Source: Auriscalpium vulgare (lineage: Eukaryota; Basidiomycota; Agaricomycetes; Russulales; Auriscalpiaceae). Taken from it: 64,000 bases of DNA. The position numbers and the translations under genes are program-made. Below, piece after piece: positions 21,370 through 32,893 of the stretch. Position 1 is the first letter of the stretch; each line of letters opens with the position of its first letter. A model generated the notes under the pieces. That model was not told the DNA's origin. It saw nothing but the letters and a program-made list of their open reading frames with translations, and did no database searches. The DNA lies in the NCBI GenBank assembly GCA_019915015.1, contig JAHBBC010000021.1:1-64000 (forward strand), read 5' to 3'.

Positions 21370-24300
21370 CTACTTCTTCTTTCCGCGAGGCTTAGCCGGC
21401 GCTTTTCCCTTGGCCCTCTTCGCAGGCGGCTGGGAAGCGGTGTCCTCAATTATTTCGATGTCAGAGTCAGCATCTACACTAATGATTGAGGCTTTGCGTT
21501 TGGAGGAACGCCTGCCGTTGATCGGGGATGACCCCGGATTGTCCAGGGTCATGTGATCATCCGATTTTGAGCTCGAGCCGGCTGGAAATGAGAGCGCGGG
21601 ACTCTGTAGGCGCGACGAAGGCGCGGACATCCGACCGGATCCTCGAGAGCGTACGGACGATGCAGGGGATGGTTTACGCATGGCGCGACCATCTTGACTT
21701 GCACTGAACGTGGGCAGTTCGCCGACTTCGTCGTCGTCCTCCCCGCGAAGGCGGCTCCCCCCACTGACGGCGTCGCCGACGAGATCCACGCGAGTTTCCA
21801 TCCAGTCGCGTGCGAGCATGCTCTGCGCGGAGAGATTGTCTTGAAAGGACCACAGGTTAGCTTGAGCTCCTTGATGGGAATCGATGACCCTGTCGCCCGT
21901 TGCCCTGCCTGCAAACAACTCCAGTGACAGCGACCCACTGTTCTTGACCGCAGGTTGGCCCTTGTGCGCACTTTGCTCGTTGACCTGCTGGTCATCCTTG
22001 ACGTCGCCCACAGCATGATCACCTAAGCTTTCCACCCACTCCCAAGGCCTGTTCACGACAGCAGCGCCAATGACGACCTGACCTGACGCGTCCCGTGATG
22101 CATAAGCCAGGTCGGCCACACCTTCTGACGGCGGTGGATATGGCAGAAGACAACGGAGTTGTAGTCGATACTCGGCCGGCATATCTGCTGGTAGGTCCGC
22201 CAAGCGGGTCTGAGGATAATTGAGGGTAGGCTCGGTTGCGGTGGACTTCGTGTCGTGAGCAATCTCTGCGCCAAATATATCAGCGCACACTCCGGAGCCT
22301 AAGCAAGGTACGCCTCACCGTCTAGCAGATACATGTAGGTGTCAAGGAAGATTGGAAAAGCCGACGTGTTCAGGTAGTCACCCGCAGCATGTGCCTAGAG
22401 GAAAGAAAGTTATCAGTGCATCCGGCGCGCATACACATATTGACTCGCCAGTGTCAAATCGAACATCAGTGAACATAGCCTACTACTCATCGACCTGGTC
22501 TTCGGCGTCCAAATGCCCCGACAGCCTAGATTAAATTGTAGGAGCCGAGCCATGAGCACAGCTCCCTGAGTAGCTTGCGCAGGGAGGATGCCTGTCCTGG
22601 AAGACACCCCATCCCTGATGACTGCTTCGAATGCTCCGATCTTGGTGGCCAGAGCAGTGATAAATTGATCCTGTGCCATGGTATCCACGGAAGGAAGCAC
22701 CGTGTGGTCGTCTCGCACCAGCTCAACCACATGGGCCAGTAGGCGAAGCTGTTCACTCGCAACATCTACAATTTCTTGAACGCCTTGAATCGTGAATGGC
22801 GTTTGCACAGCGTTGAGGATGTTGGCAATGCATACGAACCCAGTGTTCACGAACTACAGGATCGTCAGCACCAGGCCAGGCTGAGGATGCTGCCATTTAC
22901 TTTACAAGCAATTGTCGGCCCTACACCTCGCGCCATCTCGGCGACAAAATCTGCCTCTTCCGTTGACATGTGGTGATGCATGAACTTTGCTATGAGTTTG
23001 TCGACCTTTGTATTCCCGTGGGTGTGTGGTGTGCCAAGCGCTAGACGTTCGCCCATCTGTTTCAGAGAGAATTGCACTTCGATTGCAGTAGCAGCCAGTT
23101 TCCAAGGACTCAACAGCGCTGATGTATCCAGCCACTCTGATGAGCCGATCGCTGCGGTGTCTATAGGAAATCAAATTAGCATTGTGGTAAAATTGTTGTA
23201 CCGAGCGCACCTGTCCGAGCCACGTTGAGTATGAGGCGTAGCGCATCCATCAGCGGCTCGACCAGACTCTCGTCTAGAGAGTCGTACTGGAGACTATGCT
23301 CGAATGCATCCCGTGCAGCATTGAGGTCTCGATAGACGCCTTGGCGAAATTCGACCGTCTCGCAAACAGCCCCGCGAAGCGCTGCAGATAATGGCCGGAG
23401 GTCCTGTGGCACATTGGAGTCATGCTCCAAGAACACCAGAGTTGGAATGCTGGCAATAAGAAGCGACAGATGAGGCTCGGAGAAGACGTCCTGGCGGCGG
23501 GCGATGATTCGCTGTAGTTGAATGAAGTTGATGGGTGACAGAGTGAAGTCGACACCCGCCTCATTATGCAGAATGAGCTGCGCAAAGAGATCGTGTGCAG
23601 CACGGAGATATACGCTGGGCGGCTGTGAGGCAAGGTGACCCCCCTCAGTCAATGCGAAACTCCAAAGTGGATATACCAAGCCACGAAGAATGGTCGTTGT
23701 CGAGAGCACACCCTGCACGACGAGGTAGAGTAAGGTGACCGATACTGTGTTCCAAGCATCAGCATCAATTGCAGTCAGCTCAGCGACGCCAGGCTCGATG
23801 AACCATTGGAAGATGTGTTCGTCCAATCCGTCAGGTAGGTGCTGGTCGATGTGGAAGAGGAAGTTGGCGTAGCCGAGCGCTCTTGCACGCGCAGTGTCAG
23901 CGTCGAGTGTTGGAAGCGAGATACGAAGGCTGGCAAAGGTGTTGTCCCACACCCGCCACGCCCAGTTTGGTGCTGCACGATACCGGTACCATAAACTGTT
24001 CGCCAGCATAGATGCCGCATCAGGGCGTGGGTCGTTGGGTAGTAAGAGAATTTCCTGCAGATGAGTTGGGACAACTTCGGGGTCGCTGTCTGCAGGACGG
24101 AGCGCCTGTATACGGAATGAGAGGAACGGCAGATAGTTAATGTGGTCGCACACGCACCAAGGCAAAGTTCGCAATTTCTGTTTCTAGAGTTCTCCGCGCG
24201 GCGGCCTCGAGGTGGCGGCCCCCATCCATCTCCATCAACAGATCCATAAGGGCACGCGAATGCACACCGCGGGATTTACACATCTGATGTGTAGAGTGCA

Positions 24301-27140
24301 ACGCACGAGTGATGTCTTCCTGGACATCCATGCTTGCCCAGATAGTCGCGTAGCGCCATAGTGTCTCAACGAGGACCACTAAGCAGTCTGGCGCACAGAA
24401 ATGCTCCAAAGCTGCCAACGTAAGCTGCCCGGAGTTCGGAGTCAATAACGAATGAACCCATGAAGGAGTGATCTACTAACATCGAGTATGGCACGATAGC
24501 ACTTGATCTGTGCCATGAGATCTACCACAGTGCAGTAAGTAAGCAATGCAGAGTCTTGCGTGAGACTATCGTCCATATGTCTGAGTTTTGTGATCAGATT
24601 GTGTTAGGCTAAAGCCAGTAAATTTCGCACCCAGGAATCCGCTCAAGAAGGATGGGAAGGAGCCAATTCCTGATGGTGCGTACTTGCTGATAGCGAGAAG
24701 ATTTCAGCACCGTTGGGCATGTGCTTGAAACTGATGTCGGAGGCATTATGAAGGTATTCAATAGCTGTCCAGAAGCTGCGAACTTGGCTTAGACGCGACT
24801 ATCACCACATAAGAAAGACTGCCTACGATGAAAAACGTCGGGGAGCAACATGCGAATCTCGCGGCGCATGGTACGCTCATTAGACTCCTCCGGGGTCTCA
24901 CGAGCACGGGCACCGTAAAGCGTGACCCTTCGTTGATTCACAATTGCTGCAGGTGATGCATGCAAAGGTATCCAGGTCATGAAATCTCGATGTGGAGAGC
25001 CTTCGCCTGTCTGCAATCCACCGCCGTTCAGTTACCGAGTTCAATACAAATGGATAAGCCTACTTCGGAATTTTGAAGGCCAGGCTCTCCGCGCGCAATG
25101 AGCCTCTGTATGTATGCAGTGTATTCAAACATTTTTTCTCGCACAAGCTCTCCGAAAAGAAGAGCAATTGCAGGCAGGTGTGCTCGTGGTGCCGCGTCGA
25201 GCCACGCAAAGAGCAAATCCTGGAGGCCCGGGTCGGCGCCTAGCACTCTTCTTGCTGCCCGAGCGCGCCAACGCCGGAGGAGAGTAACTGCAGCGTAAGG
25301 GCGATGGTCTCCGTACTGCAGGGGAGTGACAGCCCATGTCAATAAGCGATCAAGCTTGTCAGCAAAAGATGGCGGAATAATGGTAGATGATGTTGCAGGA
25401 AAGAAAGGCACAGTGGAGAAATCAGTCGTGGAGGTGAAAGCGTTGAGGCGCTATAAGGCCTGATAGTGAGTAGTGTTTGTAGCATCTTTGCAGGCTCACG
25501 TACAGATACATCGGTGACAGCGTCTGTTAGGCGAGCGAGCAGACGAGGCGGCATGTTGCGGAACCACATGGCATCGTTGCGCTTCTGTATATCGTAAAAA
25601 TTCTCGGCCAGCAGGCCAACGACGACGTCGCCCGGACTTTCCACCTGCGCTAAATTTGGTTCTCTGTTCAGTACTTCATCCAGGAGCGCAGCATGCGTGA
25701 TCCACATTCGGGGACTGATAAAAGCGTCCGGAAGCACAAGGCAAGCTCGCTAGTTCATAGGCATTCGCGTGAGAGAGCGAAAGAACGGAAACCGGTTACA
25801 AGCGCACCTGCAAGAACGACCTCAACGATGCTTCAACTCTGGGAAGAAGTTCTCGTGCAGCGGAAGTCCGAATCTGGGCACGAGTCAACAGCAGGAAAGC
25901 TTGCTCGAAAGATACTGACTTCGGTGATTTTGTTAAGACATGCCTCAACGAAGGGGCGAGTGAGAGCGCGGCAGCTCAGAACCCCATCTAAATACGCTTC
26001 CGCCAGTCTTGCAACAAATCCTGCTTGAGCAAGATTGCACGCGGACATCGAACCTACAAGCCAAGAAAGAAACGTTCGGTTGTCGACAAGACCTTCGGCG
26101 TAGAAACTTCTCAGAAGTTCCAGACTATCCGAGACGGAATCAGTGAAACAGCGTCTTTGGACTCGATGAGCTCGCACCTGTATCTGAAGCGTGATATCCA
26201 GCGTTCCCGGGACTCGAACTCTGATAAAACCCCCTTGAACGTTGACTTAATATTGAGACCTGGTCGCGGGGCACTTGGCAGGTTGATGTCACCCAGCTGC
26301 TTCTTGATATGACTGGTGACTATAGTCGCCCAATCAATACTGTATTGCGTTGGATCGTAATTCGGCTTGTGCCTAAGACCGGCCTGATATGCTGTCAGGC
26401 GACTGCTGAGATATCAAAAAAGCAGATACATACAACTTCATTTGCACCAAAAACACGCAAGAACCAGACAGCGCGTGGAATGGCGACGTTGTTGGTCTGC
26501 AATAAGTCAAGGAGGTCGTGACCCTTAGCGCCGTGAGGGACACTCTTTCCGAGCTTGTGCAAAGGGACGTCCGGGTTAGCGAGGTCGGCAAACCATGCGA
26601 GACGTTTCGTATCGTTCAACGTCACTCTGGAGGGCATACGAAAAGTTGAAGGCCTAAAAACAGTATTCGTTATTTGAGTCACATTCAGGGACAGACTGCA
26701 CATGTGTCCCAGACGTACGGGATTGCGGGCACCAACTCAGCACGTCGAGCAAAGATCTGGTTCATGAAGTCCTCCAGTTCCGATACTGCGTTCTCATAGT
26801 TGAAGCGATTCTTGACTAGGTCTTGTGCACCCCATGTCTCCGCCTACAGATCAGAATATCAATTTGAGGAACACGGACGAGTGAGGGAGGTGGCCCACAG
26901 ACACAATGGTCTGGAGGTGCAGACCATTCTTCACATTCGTCTCGGTCAAGATATCCTCTTCTTGGCGGGGTCGTGGGGGATAATATCCGATAAACCCTTC
27001 GCCGAGTGTCGTCAGAATACGACATGCTCGTCTTGAAAACCCCGCTTACCAAGGTCAGCTGCGGAGTGAGCCTCTGGCAACCACTCCGGGGGATGCGCCT
27101 CCTCGATTTCGAGCGGGAGCTTGTCGTGCTTGTCTTTCAT
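21370..27140 (-). CDS. MED12: Mediator subunit 12 (Srb8)
   Basis: A long minus-strand gene with many short introns runs from MKDKHDKLPLEIEEAHPPEW at 27140 to the stop at 21370. Exon 2 carries the N-terminal Med12 signature (GFIGYYPPRPRQEEDILTETNVKNG). The conserved Med12 domain follows (PLHKLGKSVPHGAKGHDLLDLL, NNVAIPRAVWFLRVFGANE). Downstream come DRLLTWAVTPLQYGDHRPYAAVTLLRRW and a long helical region (ALRPADSDPEVVPTHLQEILLLPNDPRPD). The tail of about 150 residues is Ser/Lys-rich and ends in a nuclear-localisation-like AKRAKGKAPAKPRGKKK. Med12 activates Cdk8 in the Mediator kinase module. The exact exon boundaries in 22300-27000 were not all resolved. DAD2 diverges from it across 173 bp. Confidence 0.88.
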
Positions 27141-27313
27141 TGTCTCACCTCATGGGTCGTGGGCACTCGGCGAATGAGAGCGATGAGCTGTGCAAGTTCG
27201 GAGGCGCCGGCGCTGTCACGCACGCAATGCCAACAGCGGGCCGGGCGACTCGAGGCGACTCCCGGCCACTGCCTCCGACCGCCGGCCCACTGGTCACTCA
27301 TACTCCTACCAGG

Positions 27314-27782
27314 ATGCGGTCGTCGACGGTGTCCTCCAGGGCATCCCATCTGTCTGCTCAACCGTCCAATGGTGCAGCCATGGCGCGCCTCTTTGAAAAG
27401 AAGAAGGAGTTCGAAGCGGTAGCTGCTCTCGAACGCGCCAGTGCCCTTTTCCTAAGGCGCATTGAAGGCCTCGCAGAGGATTGCGATATCATGGCCGAAT
27501 CGGGGATAGGTAAGCACTATCTTACTCCTGGCCAAGCCTTGCTTATCTTAGGTGTAGTCCATGGCCAAGTTCTTGCTCAGTGGCCGCAGATGTTTCGCGT
27601 TCTGGACATGTTTCGTGAGTGTGGATCTGAGCGCAGGTTCGGTGTATTGGCTGATATGCAATCAAGTGGCGGCGAGAGAGACGTCGTCCAAAGGCCCAAA
27701 TCGTGAGGACGCTTCGTCCTTATCTGGAGAGAGACTAGTTCGTGTGCCCTTAGAAGAACTGCAGTCAACGGAAGGAAGTTAG
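27314..27782 (+). CDS. DAD2: DASH complex subunit Dad2
   Basis: Three exons (27314-27509, 27558-27614, 27667-27782) sum to 369 nt and 122 residues in frame. The protein shows the Dad2 core: FEKKKEFEAVAALERASALFLRRIEGLAEDCDIMAESGI then VHGQVLAQWPQMFRVLDMFLAAR, ending near VRVPLEELQ. Dad2 is part of the DASH/Dam1 ring that couples kinetochores to microtubule ends. The start at 27314 gives a 22-residue leader before the first helix; a second in-frame ATG at 27380 would give a shorter protein. It shares a 173-bp divergent promoter with MED12 and converges with LYS2, the two stop codons being about 200 bp apart. Confidence 0.9.
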
Positions 27783-27985
27783 TTTGGTGCTCTGCTGTTT
27801 TGATGTTACTGTCATCTTGTATATTATTCTGCTCACACATGAAGACCTCGCTTAGCGACCATCTGGTGAGGAAACAACCGTTCTGCGATTCCTAACTGTC
27901 AGACAATATACACACGAATCCTTTTTACACGAATCCTTTTTCGTCTGGATGCCCCCATAATTGTTCCCCCCGAGGAGGCAGTATT

Positions 27986-30900
27986 CTACCTCTCCGCCCC
28001 GCTAGTCCGTCCTAAAGCCTTCGTGGTAGGATCGCCAGTGAGGGCGGGCAGCAGGCGGTCGGCGGGTGCGTTGGGTTGCGGCAAGAAGCCCGCACGCACA
28101 AGCCACGCCAGATACTTGCCCATCAGCACGTCGGTCACGGTCATGTTCGAGCGCTCCGTGTGCGGGCGCAACACTGTTCGCATGCTAGTGTCGTCAAGAT
28201 CGGGGGATTTGGTGCTCGTGGGAAGATCATCCAAGACGAAGTGCAGAAGGGGGAAAAGGGCGTTATCCTGCACTTCAATGACATGTTGCTCGAGCTTGCG
28301 CCTCCATATCAAATAATCACACTGCTGCGTCGCGAAACCGTACTTGTCCAGGGACGAAAGGATATCGTTATAAGTCGGTGGCGGCCGCGCCTGCACATGG
28401 AGAACAGACATAGCAGCATTTGGGACGGGCGTCAATGTGGCTGCCACGACGCAGAGCGCCACATGGTCCACTGGAACCATATTGACGGTGTTGTTAATGT
28501 CAGGAACAAGTCCCAACTGGATGCATCCCTTGACCAGTCGCCAGATGAAGTCATCCGTGTTCGTCACTGAAACATGAATTAGCCATCAATGAAAGACGTG
28601 GCAGAGCAGAGTTATAGACCAACCTGCCGTCTCAGATGCACCTACAACGTAGCCCGGGCGAATGATATGGCCTTGCAAACCGCGCTTGCCGGCCTCAAGC
28701 AGGAGCTTTTCTGAAACCCATTTGGACTGCCCGTAGCCTGTCTTCAAACTAAGGCGTGCGCCTTCAAGATCATCATTCTCCGGGACACCGCCTGATCCTC
28801 CCCGCGATGTGGTTTCAGACAAACGGACATAATGATCTGTGTCGATCACGGATGTGCTGGAAACAAATACCAGAGACTTCTGCTTGCCCGTCGACGCGAA
28901 ATCGATTGCTGTCAATGTTCCGATGACGTTGACCGAGCGTAGTCGCTCGTATGGATACACCCAATGGACCTATCAAAAGAACGCCATCAGACGTATTGCC
29001 CCTGCGAGGACGGAGGAGAACGCCTTACCAAGGCTCCATTATGTACGATAACATCACATTCATCCGTTACACGCTTCCACGAAATAGAGTCCAAACCGAA
29101 CAGGTCCCGGTCGAGGTCACCGACGGCAACTTCAAGCCGAGCCGTTCGTACCCAAGCCTCATCCCAGATACCCCGATCGATAGCACCCTGCCGCAGGCGC
29201 TCAAGTGCGTATGCCTCGGAGGATGCTCGAACGAGGCAAATGACTTTCCGAACCCTGTATTCCCTCGACAGCAAGTCGTGCAATATGAAAGCACCCAAGA
29301 AACCAGTAGCACCAGTCAAAAACACAGTCAGTGGGCGATTGGAAGAATCGGACGAAGTACGGGGATATGATTCCCGCAACTTGGGAAGGAGGGAGTCCAG
29401 GTCTTGGCCGTACGGCACTGTCAACGTAGCGGCGCTCTTTGTTCCCTTGTCGGGCAGAGCAGCACGGACTTCAGAGTCCGCGACGTCTGCAAGCCCAAGA
29501 TCGGCATTTCTAAGGGCGTCTACCTGTGAGGCAAGCCCTCGGATAGTTGGTTCGTCAAAAATCAGACCGAGTGGCGCGTTGACGACAAAGGTCTTCCGTA
29601 TTTCGAAGATAAGGCGTGTTGCGAGTATGGAGTGGCCGCCCAGGTCAAAGAAGCTCTCGTCGAGTGGGAGTGGGGATGGTGCATTTGGCAGAATCCGTGC
29701 CCAAACGGCCTGCAGCACCTGCTCCGTCGACATCGCCGTGCGGAAGCCAGTGACGGGTCGTAGGTCTGCAGTCGCAAGTTGTGCAGTGTCTGGGAACGGA
29801 AGAGCCGGCTTATCGATTTTGCCGTTTGGATTAAGTGGCATTCTCTTCAGGGGCACGAACACTGCAAAATAATCTTCACGATAAGAGTGAACAAGGATCG
29901 CATGAGGACGCACAGGTCGGGACGCTGTAGCTTGGTAATTTTTTCTTGAGATGATCGCGTATGTCTTTGATCAGTCGCCTGTATTTCCTGATGCCACCCA
30001 CAACATCCTCCCCGACGTGAGTATCACTCGCGTAACCGGCGAGCGCGGGACCGTCCAGAGGCACAAAGTAGCTGACCAGGATTTTCTCTTCGTCTTTGTC
30101 ACGTCGTACAAGCGTCACGTTCTCGCGCACAAGCGAATGCTGGCTAAGGTGGGTATCAATCTCGCCGAGCTCTATACGGAATCCGCGAATTTTGACCTGG
30201 TCATCTGCACGGCCGGTGCACTCGACGGTACCATCGGGCATGTAGCGACCAAGGTCTCCAGAGCGATACATCCTGTCTCGGATGCCCTTCCAGTGTCCGG
30301 CCTCCGGCCCGGGATCACCGTGAGGAGGGTGGAGAATGGTATCCGGGCGCGGTGTCGCGTTGGCCGAGAACCAGTTTGTAACGAACTTTTGGGTCGTGGC
30401 ATCGGCATCGGAATATCCTTCGGCAAGGCCACCAGAACGGACGTAGATCTCGCCCACTTCGCCGACGGCACAGGGTATGTTCCTGTCGTTCCTGTTCACA
30501 ACGAGGAGTTGGACGTCAATCATGCCTTCTCCGGCAGGCATGATGTCCTTTTGGGTGGCAAGAAATGTTTGATCGTCGGCCACGCTAGGGATGGCGAAGT
30601 AGGACACCGCACGCTGTGTCTCTGTCGTCCCGTACATGTTGATAATGCGGACATTTGTAGCCAGGGCTTGCAGTCGCGTGCAGTCTCGCTTGGTGAGAAC
30701 GTCACCGACAAAGAACGCATTGCGGAGAGAGGCAATTTGTCGAGTGGCCTGGGCGGATAAGAGTTGGCCCATCGCAGGAGTAAGGTGAGTGACGGTGACT
30801 TCGCTTTCAGCCATCCACTCCGCCAATCGTCCCGGCATACCGATGTCATCAGACGTTGGTACATGCAATTCAGCCCCGAAAAAAAGGGGAGTAAACACTG

Positions 30901-32536
30901 AGCAAAGAACATGAGATCACAACTGACTGGAGGCAAGACCAACTCACTGTCTCTCTGAATGGGATCATGAGCGATACCGCTCAACATTGTGAACTTGGAA
31001 TGAGAGCCCAAGCCAAAACGTTCGCCCATCCACGGGAAGAAATGGGTTAAGCTATAGTGACGGCCTTTGACGCCCTTTGGGATGCCCGTGCTTCCACTCG
31101 TGAAAGACAAGGTGCCGATGCTATCCGGGCCAAGGACAACATCGGGGTCTTTGTCACCCAGGGCTGCCTGTGGAAGCAGCGTGTCCGCGCCATCTCTGCC
31201 AAGGCCACCAACGACGCTGCCGTCGGGCAGTAGTTCCAACTCAGGAACTTCAATACAGATTTGCAGCTCGGTGGAGATGAACTCCCGCACGCTGGGACTG
31301 ATGGTTCCCGCCCCTTTCAAGACGACTAGTCCACGCGGTTGAGCCACGCCGAGGTAAACAGTTTGGCGAGATGGTGGATATGCGGGGTCTGTGGAGCAGT
31401 TGTAATTTTCGGAAACCAAGGAGATGGACGGGCGCACCGATGACAGAAAATGTTGCTCCTGCCTTAAGGACAGCCATTACGGCCACGACAAGGTCGACGC
31501 TACGGTGGGCATACACCATTACTACATCGCCACGCCCGATACCAGCTTGCAAGAGATGATGTGACAGAATGTTTGAAGCGCGCAGAATGGCACCATAGGA
31601 ATACGTCCGCCGCTCTTGCAGATCGCCAAGATTCGCCGCAGGCACACTCTGGACAACACATGGGCGGTCGGGATGGAGACGGGCATTGTGCGAAAACACG
31701 TCCGTAATCGCGCCTTTCCAGTCGCACCAGTGCAGGTCTGCAGTGGGATCTGGCAGCTTTGTTCTCTGTCCAGATGTGAGCAGCGGCACGGAGCCCACCG
31801 GTGCGAGCGGGTTCGACGCGACTTTGCGCAGGAACATAGAGAGCTGATCCACGAGGTGAGCGATGCGGGCCGACGCAAAGAGTAGGGAATTGTAGATGAT
31901 GCGCAGAGATATTTGAGGGGCGAGCGATGCGTGTGTTGACGCCGGTGGGCGCGTGACGAAGAAGGTAAGATCGGAGGTGAGGGAGGTAGACCGGATAAAG
32001 TGCTCCTTCTGCACGTCGGTCTCGTCAAAAAAGCGCACGCGAAAGAGCGGCCGTGAACCTTCCACATTGTCGTCTTTGTCCTTCCCAAGCGCGCGTACAA
32101 TTGACTCGTACGGGACGGCGTCCGTCTCCGCCTCGCGCTCGACCTGCTGCACCTTCCGCACCACAGCCCAGAACGGATCGTTGGGCTCAACCGTCAGCCT
32201 TAGAATCAGAGGTTCCCGCGCAGACGCAGACGAGGAGCCGATGACTAGATCAGTGTCGCCTGTGTAGCGATGCAGGAGGACAGCGAACGCGGCCAGGAGT
32301 AGATGGAAGGCGGATGGACTTGGCGCGATGTCAGATTCCTCCTCCTCGTCTATATCGCCCTCATTGTGGAGAGCGAGCTTTAAAAGACTCAGGGACGTCT
32401 GTTCTGAAAAATTGGCAGTGTGGGCTGCCTCGACCAAGCGCTGACCACCGGATGGGCGAGGGTAGTCTGTCGGAAGGGATATGGATGGTAAGTTTTGCAG
32501 GCGGGCCACGACACGGGACAAAGCATCTGAGGACAT
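27986..32536 (-). CDS. LYS2: L-2-aminoadipate reductase Lys2
   Basis: Six exons, complement(27986-28566, 28624-28969, 29029-29861, 29914-30897, 30948-31388, 31438-32536), sum to 4,284 nt and 1,427 residues in frame, a usual Lys2 length. It reduces alpha-aminoadipate to the semialdehyde in fungal lysine synthesis. The order is adenylation domain ([58 protein letters not shown]), carrier domain with phosphopantetheine serine ([12 protein letters not shown]) and NADPH-dependent reductase ([15 protein letters not shown], catalytic YGQSK). The carrier serine must be modified by a Lys5-type transferase, which is not in this window. The gene diverges from MED14 across 357 bp. Confidence 0.96.
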
Positions 32537-32893
32537 CCCTCCACAGGCCGACGACGACAGATGAAAGAGAGTTAGTAGTACTGCTTCTCGGTCCGTTCGG
32601 AGTCATCGCGATTCGGATTGCGGCCGCAAACGGCGGCACGTGATCGGATACAGGACGTTGTCTTGAATTTGGCGTGCTGGTCCTTACTCTTGTTTCGTAC
32701 CGACTTCCACTCGTCTCCCCCTTCACGCGTTGTGCGCTCCTTGTTTACACACTTCTCCTACCACTGGACGTGCGCCCACTTCTCACACTGCAACACTGCG
32801 ATACACATCCTAAATAAAAGGCCAAGGCGCAGCGGCTGATATACGGACAACCCGCGAGGACACCGACTGTTGGCCCTCCATCTCCTCCCGTAG
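32537..32893. promoter_or_regulatory. Divergent LYS2-MED14 promoter region
   Basis: The 357-bp spacer must serve both genes. ATGACTC, read on the minus strand at 32600-32606, lies 64 bp upstream of the LYS2 start and matches six of seven bases of the Gcn4/Cpc1 site TGACTCA. Amino acid biosynthesis genes are usual targets of that regulator. An AT-rich AAATAAAAG at about 32813-32821 lies upstream of MED14. Confidence 0.4.
32600..32606 (-). promoter_or_regulatory. Possible Gcn4/Cpc1-type site upstream of LYS2
   Basis: The minus strand reads ATGACTC here, followed by C. It is a near match to TGA(C/G)TCA. The match is short and could be chance; position and target gene make it plausible. Confidence 0.3.

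Noticed and set aside
27140..27313. Upstream in-frame ATG at 27140 as DAD2 start
   Set aside because: It would add 58 low-complexity residues and overlap the MED12 start codon; Dad2 proteins normally have short leaders, so 27314 was preferred.
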